From: a virus
DNA: 57,682 bases
IMG/VR virus record: IMGVR_UViG_3300029319_000053
Span: 1 to 57,682 of that record
Direction: 5' to 3' (one strand)
This document shows, in pieces, positions 21,349 to 28,033 of this stretch. Made by a program: the position numbers and the translations under genes. How positions within the stretch are numbered: position 1 is the first letter of the stretch; the number at the start of each line of letters is the position of its first letter. The notes under the pieces are model-generated. The model saw only the letters and a list, made by a program, of their open reading frames with translations. It was not told the DNA's origin and searched no databases.

Positions 21349-22433
21349 CCTGACCCCTGTGTGATTGTAATAGTAGAATTACCTCCACCATTAACTACAA
21401 TCTGTTGGTATTTACCATCCTGTATTAAGATAATAGTGTAACCTTGAGCACTGTTTACCGTCAACTGTGCATTTTGATTGACCTTTCTTTGGAATGCAAT
21501 TTGTTCGCCTTGCAATAAAGTAATTATTTGAGTTTCTAAATCTTGTCCTATTTCTGTGCCTTGTATTGAAGTACCTACAGTCAATTTTTTAGTATCTAAC
21601 TCATCTATTTCTTCTATAATTTCTAATAAATCTTCAAAAAAGTTTATATCTAAAAAGTTTATATCTAGCTCTGTAAACTCTAATGTATCCTCAGCTAAAT
21701 AATCTTGCTCTAGCTCATTAAACTCTAAATAGTCTATATCTAATATAGCTCCGCTATCTGCTACGGACGTTGTGGATGACTCTGTGGATAAGTCTTGTTC
21801 GTCCGGAGGCGTAACAATAAGCATGTTATCTATTACATCTAAAGTAAGATCAAGTATTACAGGTTTGCTTGGGGTTGTTTCCCATACTTCTACAGTTGTA
21901 GCTTGGTAGGGTTTGTTAAGAGTAACGCTACCTGTAGCAGTAGTAACAAGTATCTCACCACTAGAAATACCGTTAGCGTCAGGTAATAAAATAATGAGAG
22001 AACGCCCCAGTTCATCAACCGTGCATGTAAAATCTGTACCTCTGATAGCAATATCAGCGGTAGGTGTGGATAGTCTAATATTCTTTTTATCAATTTTGCC
22101 TAACCTACTGCTTATAAATCTAGCCGTGCCACTTGCAAATTGCAGAGCCATTTTACCTTTTGAAGGATCCGGGTCAAATATATATTCAGTAATAACTAAT
22201 TTAGAGTTTTCAGTTAAACGTACAATAGAGTTGTCCAGGAAAGTAATTCCTACACGGCCCGCATTAGTGCGGACATCGTCCATTTGTTGAATGCCAAAGT
22301 CTAACTCAGCCCCGTAAGACTTGTCTCGTATTACTTCAGCAGAGCCATTTAGCTCAGATATATCTCCAATATTAGCAGCTTGTGCTTGTACCGCCGTCGT
22401 TTTGAATAACGCACACAGTACCATTATTGCCAT
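21345..22433 (-). CDS. Secreted FecR-domain protein
   Basis: The chosen start (Met at 22433) gives a Sec signal peptide MAIMVLCALFKTTAVQAQA. A FecR domain follows, with NIGDISELNGSAEV and the family hallmark STPTADIAIRGTDF near 122-135. Then comes an unusual acidic, Leu/Phe-rich stretch (about 226-286, e.g. LEFTELDINFLDINFFEDLL) and an end reading GGGNSTITITQGSG, which resembles a curlin repeat. Starts up to 22550 keep the frame open, but overlap the curlin gene by 180 bases. FecR domains act in the periplasm in signal relay. Bacterial genes of this kind often sit beside CHASE2-cyclases, as here. Confidence 0.82.
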   Translation of the reverse strand: MAIMVLCALFKTTAVQAQAANIGDISELNGSAEVIRDKSYGAELDFGIQQMDDVRTNAGRVGITFLDNSIVRLTENSKLVITEYIFDPDPSKGKMALQFASGTARFISSRLGKIDKKNIRLSTPTADIAIRGTDFTCTVDELGRSLIILLPDANGISSGEILVTTATGSVTLNKPYQATTVEVWETTPSKPVILDLTLDVIDNMLIVTPPDEQDLSTESSTTSVADSGAILDIDYLEFNELEQDYLAEDTLEFTELDINFLDINFFEDLLEIIEEIDELDTKKLTVGTSIQGTEIGQDLETQIITLLQGEQIAFQRKVNQNAQLTVNSAQGYTIILIQDGKYQQIVVNGGGNSTITITQGSG

Positions 22434-23070
22434 TAGATATAATTTTAAGCCAGTCCCTAGCCAATGTAGATGATTGCGTAATGTTAAAAGTCCTGCTGTT
22501 GCCTGTTTGGTCAAGATAGAAATATCCATTTTGATATCCACTTCCGTCAAATGTTATTGAGTTAGAGTCCCCATCCACGTCTACATAAGATGTGCCTAGG
22601 TCATAATCAATGTCAAAATCAAACTCGTTGCTATCTCCATTAATTATCCAGTCTAAGTCAAGTGTCGAAGCTAAAGCATTAGTACCAACATTTAAATCAA
22701 AGTCGTTACTAGAACCAGTTACGTCTACATTGTAGTTACCTGAATCTGCGCCATATGTATTGGTTGGGTCTACTTGTATATCGAATACGTTGCTATCTCC
22801 ATCAAACTCAAAAAAGCCTGTAATGCTATCTCCTAAGATATCACCTAAGAATTTGTTTGAGCTACCTATCTGATTTATATCTAAAGTAAGATTTAAACCA
22901 TCAAGATCGAGCGCGGTCATAGTACCACTAACAGCATTTAATCCACCGATGATGTTAGATGAACCTAATTGTTCTATATCTATGTTTGCGTTATTCCCGG
23001 ACTGGTCAACATATACTTCATTGTCAGCATACAAAAAACCAACTAATAGTAAGGGTAAAAGTTTTTTCAT
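22372..23070 (-). CDS. Secreted curlin-like repeat protein (CsgA/B-like)
   Basis: A short Sec signal peptide (MKKLLPLLLVGFLYA) is followed by eight or nine imperfect repeats of about 20-25 residues, each with a (Q/D)-x-x-G-x-S-N core: IEQLGSSN, INQIGSSN, FDGDSN, VTGSSN, INGDSN, VDGDSN, LDQTGNS. Curlin repeats have Q-x-G-x-x-N at the same spacing. The first two and the last match well. The middle ones have Asp in place of Gln, making the protein acidic. With csgG and csgF directly upstream, it is the obvious candidate substrate for export and surface fibre formation. It ends with two cysteines (TVCVIQ, SC). GGAGTTATAA precedes the ATG. Confidence 0.8.
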   Translation of the reverse strand: MKKLLPLLLVGFLYADNEVYVDQSGNNANIDIEQLGSSNIIGGLNAVSGTMTALDLDGLNLTLDINQIGSSNKFLGDILGDSITGFFEFDGDSNVFDIQVDPTNTYGADSGNYNVDVTGSSNDFDLNVGTNALASTLDLDWIINGDSNEFDFDIDYDLGTSYVDVDGDSNSITFDGSGYQNGYFYLDQTGNSRTFNITQSSTLARDWLKIISNGNNGTVCVIQNDGGTSTSC

Positions 23071-23882
23071 TTATAACTCCAATATCCAGCTTGTTCACCC
23101 TCCTTGATAATTTCTAATACGGCTGTTTCTATGGCAGAACGCAAAGCAAGTCCTCCAGACTCATTTCGCACCACACCACTTTCTATCTCTACTAATTCAG
23201 TACCAGCTTCAATAAAACGAAACACGTCGTCTGTTAATGATACACTAAGAATGGTCTTAGATACTAGTTTTTCAAGTAACACCTGACCTGAGTTTACAGA
23301 CACAAGACGCAATTGTATGGTTATTGAGTCTGTTCTATAAGCCTTAGATATACCAATCCCTAAATATCTAGCACCTGCCCCACCAGATGTTACATTAGAT
23401 TCATATGAAACTACTGACCCTTCTAATAATAAACCTGCAAACAACAAAGTACCTATCTTTGTATTGTCTTTATTCTCAGTTCTACCACTACGGATTATCT
23501 GGCGTTCTTTAGTTAAGTTATCTAACCCACCTCTTTCTACTACGGTAAAAAAACCCCCATTTTGTTTACATGCGTCTTTAAGAGCTTTGATAAGATAGGC
23601 GCTAGGTTGTTGAGTTATAGCGGTAGAGAAGCTAGCATACATAGAATTACTAAGTCTTTGACCTGTTTGGTCTGTAAATGCGCTTCCGTACACAGCTACA
23701 GTTGGTTTTCTTTCAGGCGTACGGCATTCTTGCAAGTCTGTTATAACTAGCTCTTCTATTTGTGCTGATTCGATTTTCCGTATCGGGGCTATGTTATTTT
23801 CTATAGGGTCTTCTATTAATAACGAAGCGCAACTAGAAAGTAAAAGAACCGATAGGTACCGTAATTTCTGTAGTATTGCCAT
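23067..23882 (-). CDS. csgG: CsgG, curli secretion channel lipoprotein
   Basis: The 271-residue product (E. coli CsgG has 277) has lipobox LSSC with Cys18. It aligns well with CsgG through VVERGGLDNLTKERQIIRS, GGAGARYLGIG, TKTILS-like SKTILSVSL and FRFIEAGTELVE, up to the C-terminal YWSYK. In E. coli CsgG forms a nonameric outer-membrane pore. Its constriction residues Tyr51, Asn55 and Phe56 align here with Ser, Ser and Phe (SNSMYASFSTA), so the ring may be wider or differ in selectivity. ATGA links it to the curlin gene. The upstream csgF gene overlaps its start by 50 bases. Confidence 0.95.
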   Translation of the reverse strand: MAILQKLRYLSVLLLSSCASLLIEDPIENNIAPIRKIESAQIEELVITDLQECRTPERKPTVAVYGSAFTDQTGQRLSNSMYASFSTAITQQPSAYLIKALKDACKQNGGFFTVVERGGLDNLTKERQIIRSGRTENKDNTKIGTLLFAGLLLEGSVVSYESNVTSGGAGARYLGIGISKAYRTDSITIQLRLVSVNSGQVLLEKLVSKTILSVSLTDDVFRFIEAGTELVEIESGVVRNESGGLALRSAIETAVLEIIKEGEQAGYWSYK

Positions 23883-24351
23883 CTGGGTCTGTTATCTTTA
23901 AGGTTATCATTGTACCATCTTCACTTACACTATACTCAATAGTATTACCCATCAATTCAATGATACCTTGTGTTTGAGGAGTGTCTCCAAACAAAGCATC
24001 TACTAGTTGTCTCGATAACTGTGCATATATTCTAGACTCTAAGTTACGTATAAATCTTGCAAGCGTAGTGTTTTCTGCATCTCTTTTAAGCTGTTCTTTA
24101 TAAGCTTTTAGTTCTGCTTTAATATTTTCTTTACGATTAAACTCTTGGTTCTCAATAGTAAGATAATGTGAACTAGTGCCTACTCCACTAAAACTAGGGT
24201 TTTTAAAGCCATGCACTATTTGATCTGCTTTTAAATTTAAACCTATTATTCCTAAAAATAAAATAAGGCCTATTACTAATACAACTTTATACAGAACTAT
24301 TTTTTCTGCATATTCTTTTTCTAATTGTTTTTTAGTCTTTTCTTTGGTCAT
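23833..24351 (-). CDS. csgF: CsgF, curli assembly factor
   Basis: The start chosen is ATG at 24351, after GGCGGATAGAG; a TTG start at 24369 is possible. After a charged N-terminus (MTKEKTKKQLEKEYAEK) comes a hydrophobic segment ending LNLKA, then QIVHGFKNPSFSG, the match to CsgF FxFRNPNFGG. The second half carries LESRIYAQLSRQLVDALFG and the closing strand pair VSEDGTMITLKITDPDGNTT, as in CsgF. In E. coli CsgF docks into the CsgG pore and helps nucleate fibres. The N-terminal extension (172 aa here versus 138) is unusual and may keep it membrane-anchored. It is the first gene of the curli cassette, overlapping the holin-like gene by 20 bases. Confidence 0.85.
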   Translation of the reverse strand: MTKEKTKKQLEKEYAEKIVLYKVVLVIGLILFLGIIGLNLKADQIVHGFKNPSFSGVGTSSHYLTIENQEFNRKENIKAELKAYKEQLKRDAENTTLARFIRNLESRIYAQLSRQLVDALFGDTPQTQGIIELMGNTIEYSVSEDGTMITLKITDPDGNTTEITVPIGSFTF

Positions 24352-24682
24352 CTCTATCCGCCTTGGCAATTTTATTGCTATCTATAAGTTGAGGCACGCC
24401 AAGAATAGTTTTAATCAAAGTGTCTTGTCTTATAATTTCATTGTCTAAACTACGCACCCTGTCTATTAATGCTACTAAAATACCATGCTGTGAGTCAAGT
24501 TTAGTGCCAAGCCTTTGTTCTACGGCGCTTATTTGTTCTGCTACTTTATCATCGACAGTGTCTAATTTTGTTTCCATACCGTCAACAATACGCATTATTA
24601 ATTTATAAATAAACCACCCTAAACCTAGAGCAGCTGCAATAGGAAAACCTACTTCTTGGATTACAGTGACTGCTGATTCCAT
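24332..24682 (-). CDS. Holin-like membrane protein with coiled coil
   Basis: The start overlaps the previous stop (TGATG). One N-terminal membrane segment (about residues 8-30, VGFPIAAALGLGWFIYKLIM) is followed by a coiled coil of about 70 residues (DDKVAEQISAVEQRLGTKLD). This build matches phage holins of the BhlA/UviB kind or antiholin-like proteins. It lies between the 3-TM holin candidate and the curli genes, so it is probably part of the lysis group. Confidence 0.7.
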   Translation of the reverse strand: MESAVTVIQEVGFPIAAALGLGWFIYKLIMRIVDGMETKLDTVDDKVAEQISAVEQRLGTKLDSQHGILVALIDRVRSLDNEIIRQDTLIKTILGVPQLIDSNKIAKADRDDQRKD

Positions 24683-25152
24683 CAGTCTTGTTTATTGGAG
24701 GCCCCAAAATAAAATGATATTACTGCAGAAGCTAAGCCACCAAGATAGCCTAAGACCAAATTAATTAGAGCCTCACTGTTTTGTTCTGGTGGTTGAAGAG
24801 TTACGAGAAAAATATAACCAAGAAAACCACCAACCATGGCTATACCTATAATTCTAGCTGTCCAATCTTTACTAAATGTGTTTCGTGCGTGTTGTTTTTC
24901 TTGAGCTTCTAAATCGTATAGATCTATGTCTAACTGTTTCATTTTAGTTTCAAACTCTTTTTCTGCTTTTTTGATTTCAATTAGCTGTTCAGGAGTAGCA
25001 TTTTGTATAGCTTTCTCTAAAGAAGCAGGATCATTTTCTACACCTAATACTTTTGATATGACATCTCCTGCCATACCACCTAACGGTCCGCCTAGCGCAG
25101 TCCCTAATGTTGGAGCGACGCTCCCTATTATATTACCCAGTAACTTCTTCAT
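24682..25152 (-). CDS. Holin of the 3-TM (GTA_holin_3TM) type
   Basis: ATG at 25152 or TTG at 25161 is possible; the latter lies 13 bases after GGAGGAGC. Amphipathic Gly-rich N-terminus (GTALGGPLGGMAGDVISKVLG), a charged coiled coil, then two hydrophobic segments at about residues 106-126 and 133-155 (IIGIAMVGGFLGYIFLV, LGYLGGLASAVISFYFG). This is the layout of the GTA/phage 3-TM holin family. It would permeabilise the inner membrane at the end of infection, letting the lysozyme (30029-30484) reach the wall. It overlaps the upstream nuclease gene by about 20 bases. Confidence 0.75.
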   Translation of the reverse strand: MKKLLGNIIGSVAPTLGTALGGPLGGMAGDVISKVLGVENDPASLEKAIQNATPEQLIEIKKAEKEFETKMKQLDIDLYDLEAQEKQHARNTFSKDWTARIIGIAMVGGFLGYIFLVTLQPPEQNSEALINLVLGYLGGLASAVISFYFGASNKQD

Positions 25153-25555
25153 ATTTTCCAAGCTTTAACAGCTCCTCCTTGTTTATTAAATGTTGTGCTT
25201 CTATATCATCTTTGCTTTGCCCTGTGTAGGCAACAGCAAGGTAGTTATCAATAAGCGCTTGGTTTAGATCTACGTCATCTGCAACGATAACCCCTAGAAC
25301 TCTACCGAACTTCCCTTTCTTGTCTAGTTTTGTTTGTATTTTTAAATCATCAGCGTGCAGGATAGCATCTGATAAAAACTTACCAGCTAGTTTACCTCTA
25401 GCTTTTTCGTCTAAATCTCTTGTTCGTGATTCTGGCGTGTCGATTCCGTATAACCTGACACGAGACTTATATGATATATCAAAACCTAAATCTATTATAG
25501 CGTCGACAGTGTCTCCATCTACCACCCGGGTTATTTCGCACCTATACTCGTACAT
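25133..25555 (-). CDS. Staphylococcal nuclease-like (SNase/thermonuclease) protein
   Basis: The 140-residue product has the SNase pattern: VVDGDTVDAII, YKSRVRLYGIDTPESR and KFGRVLGVIV. It has the metal-binding Asp residues, catalytic Arg (RVRLYG), Glu (TPES) and second Arg (GRVLG). It cuts DNA or RNA and needs calcium. There is no signal peptide, so it acts in the cytoplasm, perhaps degrading host DNA, or is released at lysis. TAATG couples it to the upstream small basic gene. Confidence 0.88.
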   Translation of the reverse strand: MYEYRCEITRVVDGDTVDAIIDLGFDISYKSRVRLYGIDTPESRTRDLDEKARGKLAGKFLSDAILHADDLKIQTKLDKKGKFGRVLGVIVADDVDLNQALIDNYLAVAYTGQSKDDIEAQHLINKEELLKLGKYEEVTG

Positions 25556-25746
25556 TATTTACCCACTGCTTTTTGAGCTTTTTTGTGAGCAGCTCTAAAA
25601 GTAGAACCTTTCATCATGAGGTTTTTCATATACTTCATGTGCTTTGCACTATGGTGTTTGGAATGTCGCTTCATAGTAGCCTCCTGCCTTTTAGTCAAAG
25701 CTTTTTTCTTTGTAGGTTTTTTCCTTGTTTTTCTTTTATACGCCAT
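25555..25746 (-). CDS. Small lysine-rich protein, 63 aa
   Basis: Very basic product rich in Lys and His (MAYKRKTRKKPTKKKALTKR, then HSKHHSAKHMKYMK). It could bind nucleic acid or act as a minor virion component. Its stop overlaps the SNase start. It resembles the tiny basic proteins beside the terminase genes. No family assigned. Confidence 0.65.
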   Translation of the reverse strand: MAYKRKTRKKPTKKKALTKRQEATMKRHSKHHSAKHMKYMKNLMMKGSTFRAAHKKAQKAVGK

Positions 25747-25757
25747 AGTTTATTCTA

Positions 25758-26102
25758 TCAATCTCCTGTTATGGTATCAACTTCTGCTGGGCCATAAATT
25801 TTCCAAGTAAATATAGCATCTAAACGTGTTTCGTTTTCTATATCTTTATACCATTGTATAACTTGGGCATTTGTTAAATCTTTTATTAAAATAAAATCAG
25901 AAGGTATTCCGTTATCTTTTATAGAAAAAGGACTAAATACTTTAGAAAAATTTTCAGTAAGTGTTTTAGAACTGTCTGCTTTATCTGTAGCTGTAACTGC
26001 AACAGTTATCTCCGTAACTATAGCTGTGTCGTCATGTTCACTAAGTGGAGTTGTATGCACACCAACATAAGCATAACTGTAATTAAAATTATGTATTGCC
26101 AC
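25758..26102 (-). CDS. Hypothetical late protein, 114 aa
   Basis: A GTG start overlaps the previous stop (TAGTG). The product is beta-rich (FNYSYAYVGVHTTPLSEHDD) and has an Ile/Thr-rich middle. Similar small proteins follow tail genes in marine phages. Virion or host-range role possible; not recognised. Confidence 0.6.
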   Translation of the reverse strand: MAIHNFNYSYAYVGVHTTPLSEHDDTAIVTEITVAVTATDKADSSKTLTENFSKVFSPFSIKDNGIPSDFILIKDLTNAQVIQWYKDIENETRLDAIFTWKIYGPAEVDTITGD

Positions 26103-28033
26103 TATGCCTCCGAGAACCTATAAAACGCAAATTGTACAGATGAAAGGAATCTGTTACTTCCATCTCCTTGCGCTAGTATATATAAAGCCATAGTAGAACT
26201 AGTGCTACTTGTTTTTCTTACAGATACGTCTAACTGCACCATATGATTTGTGCTATCAAATCTATCAATAGCTGACCAAAACTGTGATTGTCCTGAATGG
26301 TATTGAGCAGATCCACTATCTGCAATAGGTACATTCATATTAGAGTTATTTGAGTACGCAAAATCACTTCTTAAATCAAAACTAGAACCAGACCCATAAC
26401 TACCATCTCCTATAACTATACTAAGTGTTTTAACTTGTCCATTGCTACCAAAAACACGAACGTAACCACTGTATATACCAGTCGCTGTGCCAATATCAGC
26501 TACGTGTACTAGACGCATAGTATTATTAGCCCAAGGTCCCACACTAGATACAGTGCCTCTAGCTATGGGTAAAACTAAATTTGTTACATTAATTTTATCA
26601 GCAGTAATAGTATTAGAATCAATTCTATCCGCAGATAAAAAACCTGCATTTATTTTAGTTGCGTTTAAATCATTTATCTTTGCGTTAGTGATTTGTGCAT
26701 CACCTACGAGCGCAGTTGTAATATTTGCCGTCGCAATTTTAGCCGTTGTAATTTGAGCGTCTCCAATCTTAGCCGTTGTAATCGCTGCGTTTGAAATTTT
26801 AGCACTTTGAATTGTTCCGTCTAAAATACGTGCATTTGTTATAGCTCCGTCTTGGATACGCGCGCTGTCTATAAATACTGAACCCCCACTAACTATAAAA
26901 GGTGCTACGTTAGTACTACCACTAAATATAGCAAACTTATCTGCTTGAAATTGCACAAAAGATTGTGCTCCTGAGCCATCACTAGCATTAGAGCCAATCA
27001 CCATTCCAGCTACTGATTTACTATTGTTAGACTCTGTAGCTACTTGCAATACAAACATTGCATTAAGATCACCTGTATGACTAGCTGTAGTAGTATTCAA
27101 CGTGTTAATTGAACTAGTGTTGCCATTAACAGTAGAGGTCAAACTAGTTACAGAAGATGCAGTAGCATTTTGTGCATTAGTTACTGTAACAATGTCAGAC
27201 TGAGCAGTAGCCATAGCCGCAGTTAAAGTGCTACCTGTAAAACTAGTACTACCAAAAAGATTAACTAGTGTTGCATCACGTCCTGCCACCCAAGCATTAT
27301 TAGAAGCATTTCGTGTATATATTTGACCGTCATCAGTATCAAACCAAATATCAAAAGCCCCTATAGATGAACCGTCTGCTCTGGTACTTGGTGCACTAGA
27401 AGATTTTATTACGTTAGCAGCTGCTGCTGTTGTAGTTATTAAATTAAATCCAGGTAAGTTAGATAAACTTTCTGATAGCTGTTGCATAACAGCTCCTATA
27501 TTTTCTATAGTATCTGCTTTTGTGCCGTTAGTTTGATTAAAAGGCCCTCTTACATTACTGGTGCTTACAAACCTAACCCAATAAAAATATGTCTGATCAT
27601 AGCCAACGGGGTCTGTAATAATAAAAGAAGCAGTAGTTGTTATAAGAGTTGCAGTTCCTACCTCATCATCTCTTGAACGCCACACCTCTGTAAAAGCATG
27701 GTTACTATACTGAGCGGGGTTCCAAGTAACTATTATTTCTGTAAAAGCACCAGAAGCCTCTAGGCCTGTAGGAGCAGGAGGAATAGTTAAATCGCCTTTT
27801 TGATCATCGTTGGGTATAAAATCAATAAGACCATTTGGGTCAAACGGTCTCTCACTTAGACGTTTTGCTAAACCGCTTTCTACAAGTTCTCTAAGAGTAA
27901 CAGCTCTATCTAAAGGGTCGCCACGTCTACCTAATCTAATCTCTTGAGCTTCTCTCATGGACTCAAGAGTATCTCTTAATTCTCTATCTATTTTTGGTGG
28001 GATGTTTTTTAAGGCAGGAACTTTAGTAGACAT
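26102..28033 (-). CDS. Tail/host-specificity protein with fibronectin III domain and AKI repeats
   Basis: The 643-residue protein has a charged head, a fibronectin type III domain (IPPAPTGLEASGAFTEIIVT to about residue 165), a Ser/Thr-rich middle, and a long run of 8-12-residue repeats with the core (A/T)-A-K-I (QITTAKIATANITTALVGDA and so on, about 395-475). The end is a beta-sandwich tip. This is the C-terminal build of lambda J-like proteins, usual in siphophages, here joined to a podovirus-like virion. It probably contacts the host surface. The stop overlaps the GTG of the next gene. Confidence 0.8.
   Translation of the reverse strand: MSTKVPALKNIPPKIDRELRDTLESMREAQEIRLGRRGDPLDRAVTLRELVESGLAKRLSERPFDPNGLIDFIPNDDQKGDLTIPPAPTGLEASGAFTEIIVTWNPAQYSNHAFTEVWRSRDDEVGTATLITTTASFIITDPVGYDQTYFYWVRFVSTSNVRGPFNQTNGTKADTIENIGAVMQQLSESLSNLPGFNLITTTAAAANVIKSSSAPSTRADGSSIGAFDIWFDTDDGQIYTRNASNNAWVAGRDATLVNLFGSTSFTGSTLTAAMATAQSDIVTVTNAQNATASSVTSLTSTVNGNTSSINTLNTTTASHTGDLNAMFVLQVATESNNSKSVAGMVIGSNASDGSGAQSFVQFQADKFAIFSGSTNVAPFIVSGGSVFIDSARIQDGAITNARILDGTIQSAKISNAAITTAKIGDAQITTAKIATANITTALVGDAQITNAKINDLNATKINAGFLSADRIDSNTITADKINVTNLVLPIARGTVSSVGPWANNTMRLVHVADIGTATGIYSGYVRVFGSNGQVKTLSIVIGDGSYGSGSSFDLRSDFAYSNNSNMNVPIADSGSAQYHSGQSQFWSAIDRFDSTNHMVQLDVSVRKTSSTSSTMALYILAQGDGSNRFLSSVQFAFYRFSEA

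Noticed and set aside
21345-22550. FecR start at 22550
   Set aside because: It would overlap the curlin gene by about 180 bases and place the signal peptide 40 residues inside the protein; Met at 22433 begins a normal signal peptide.
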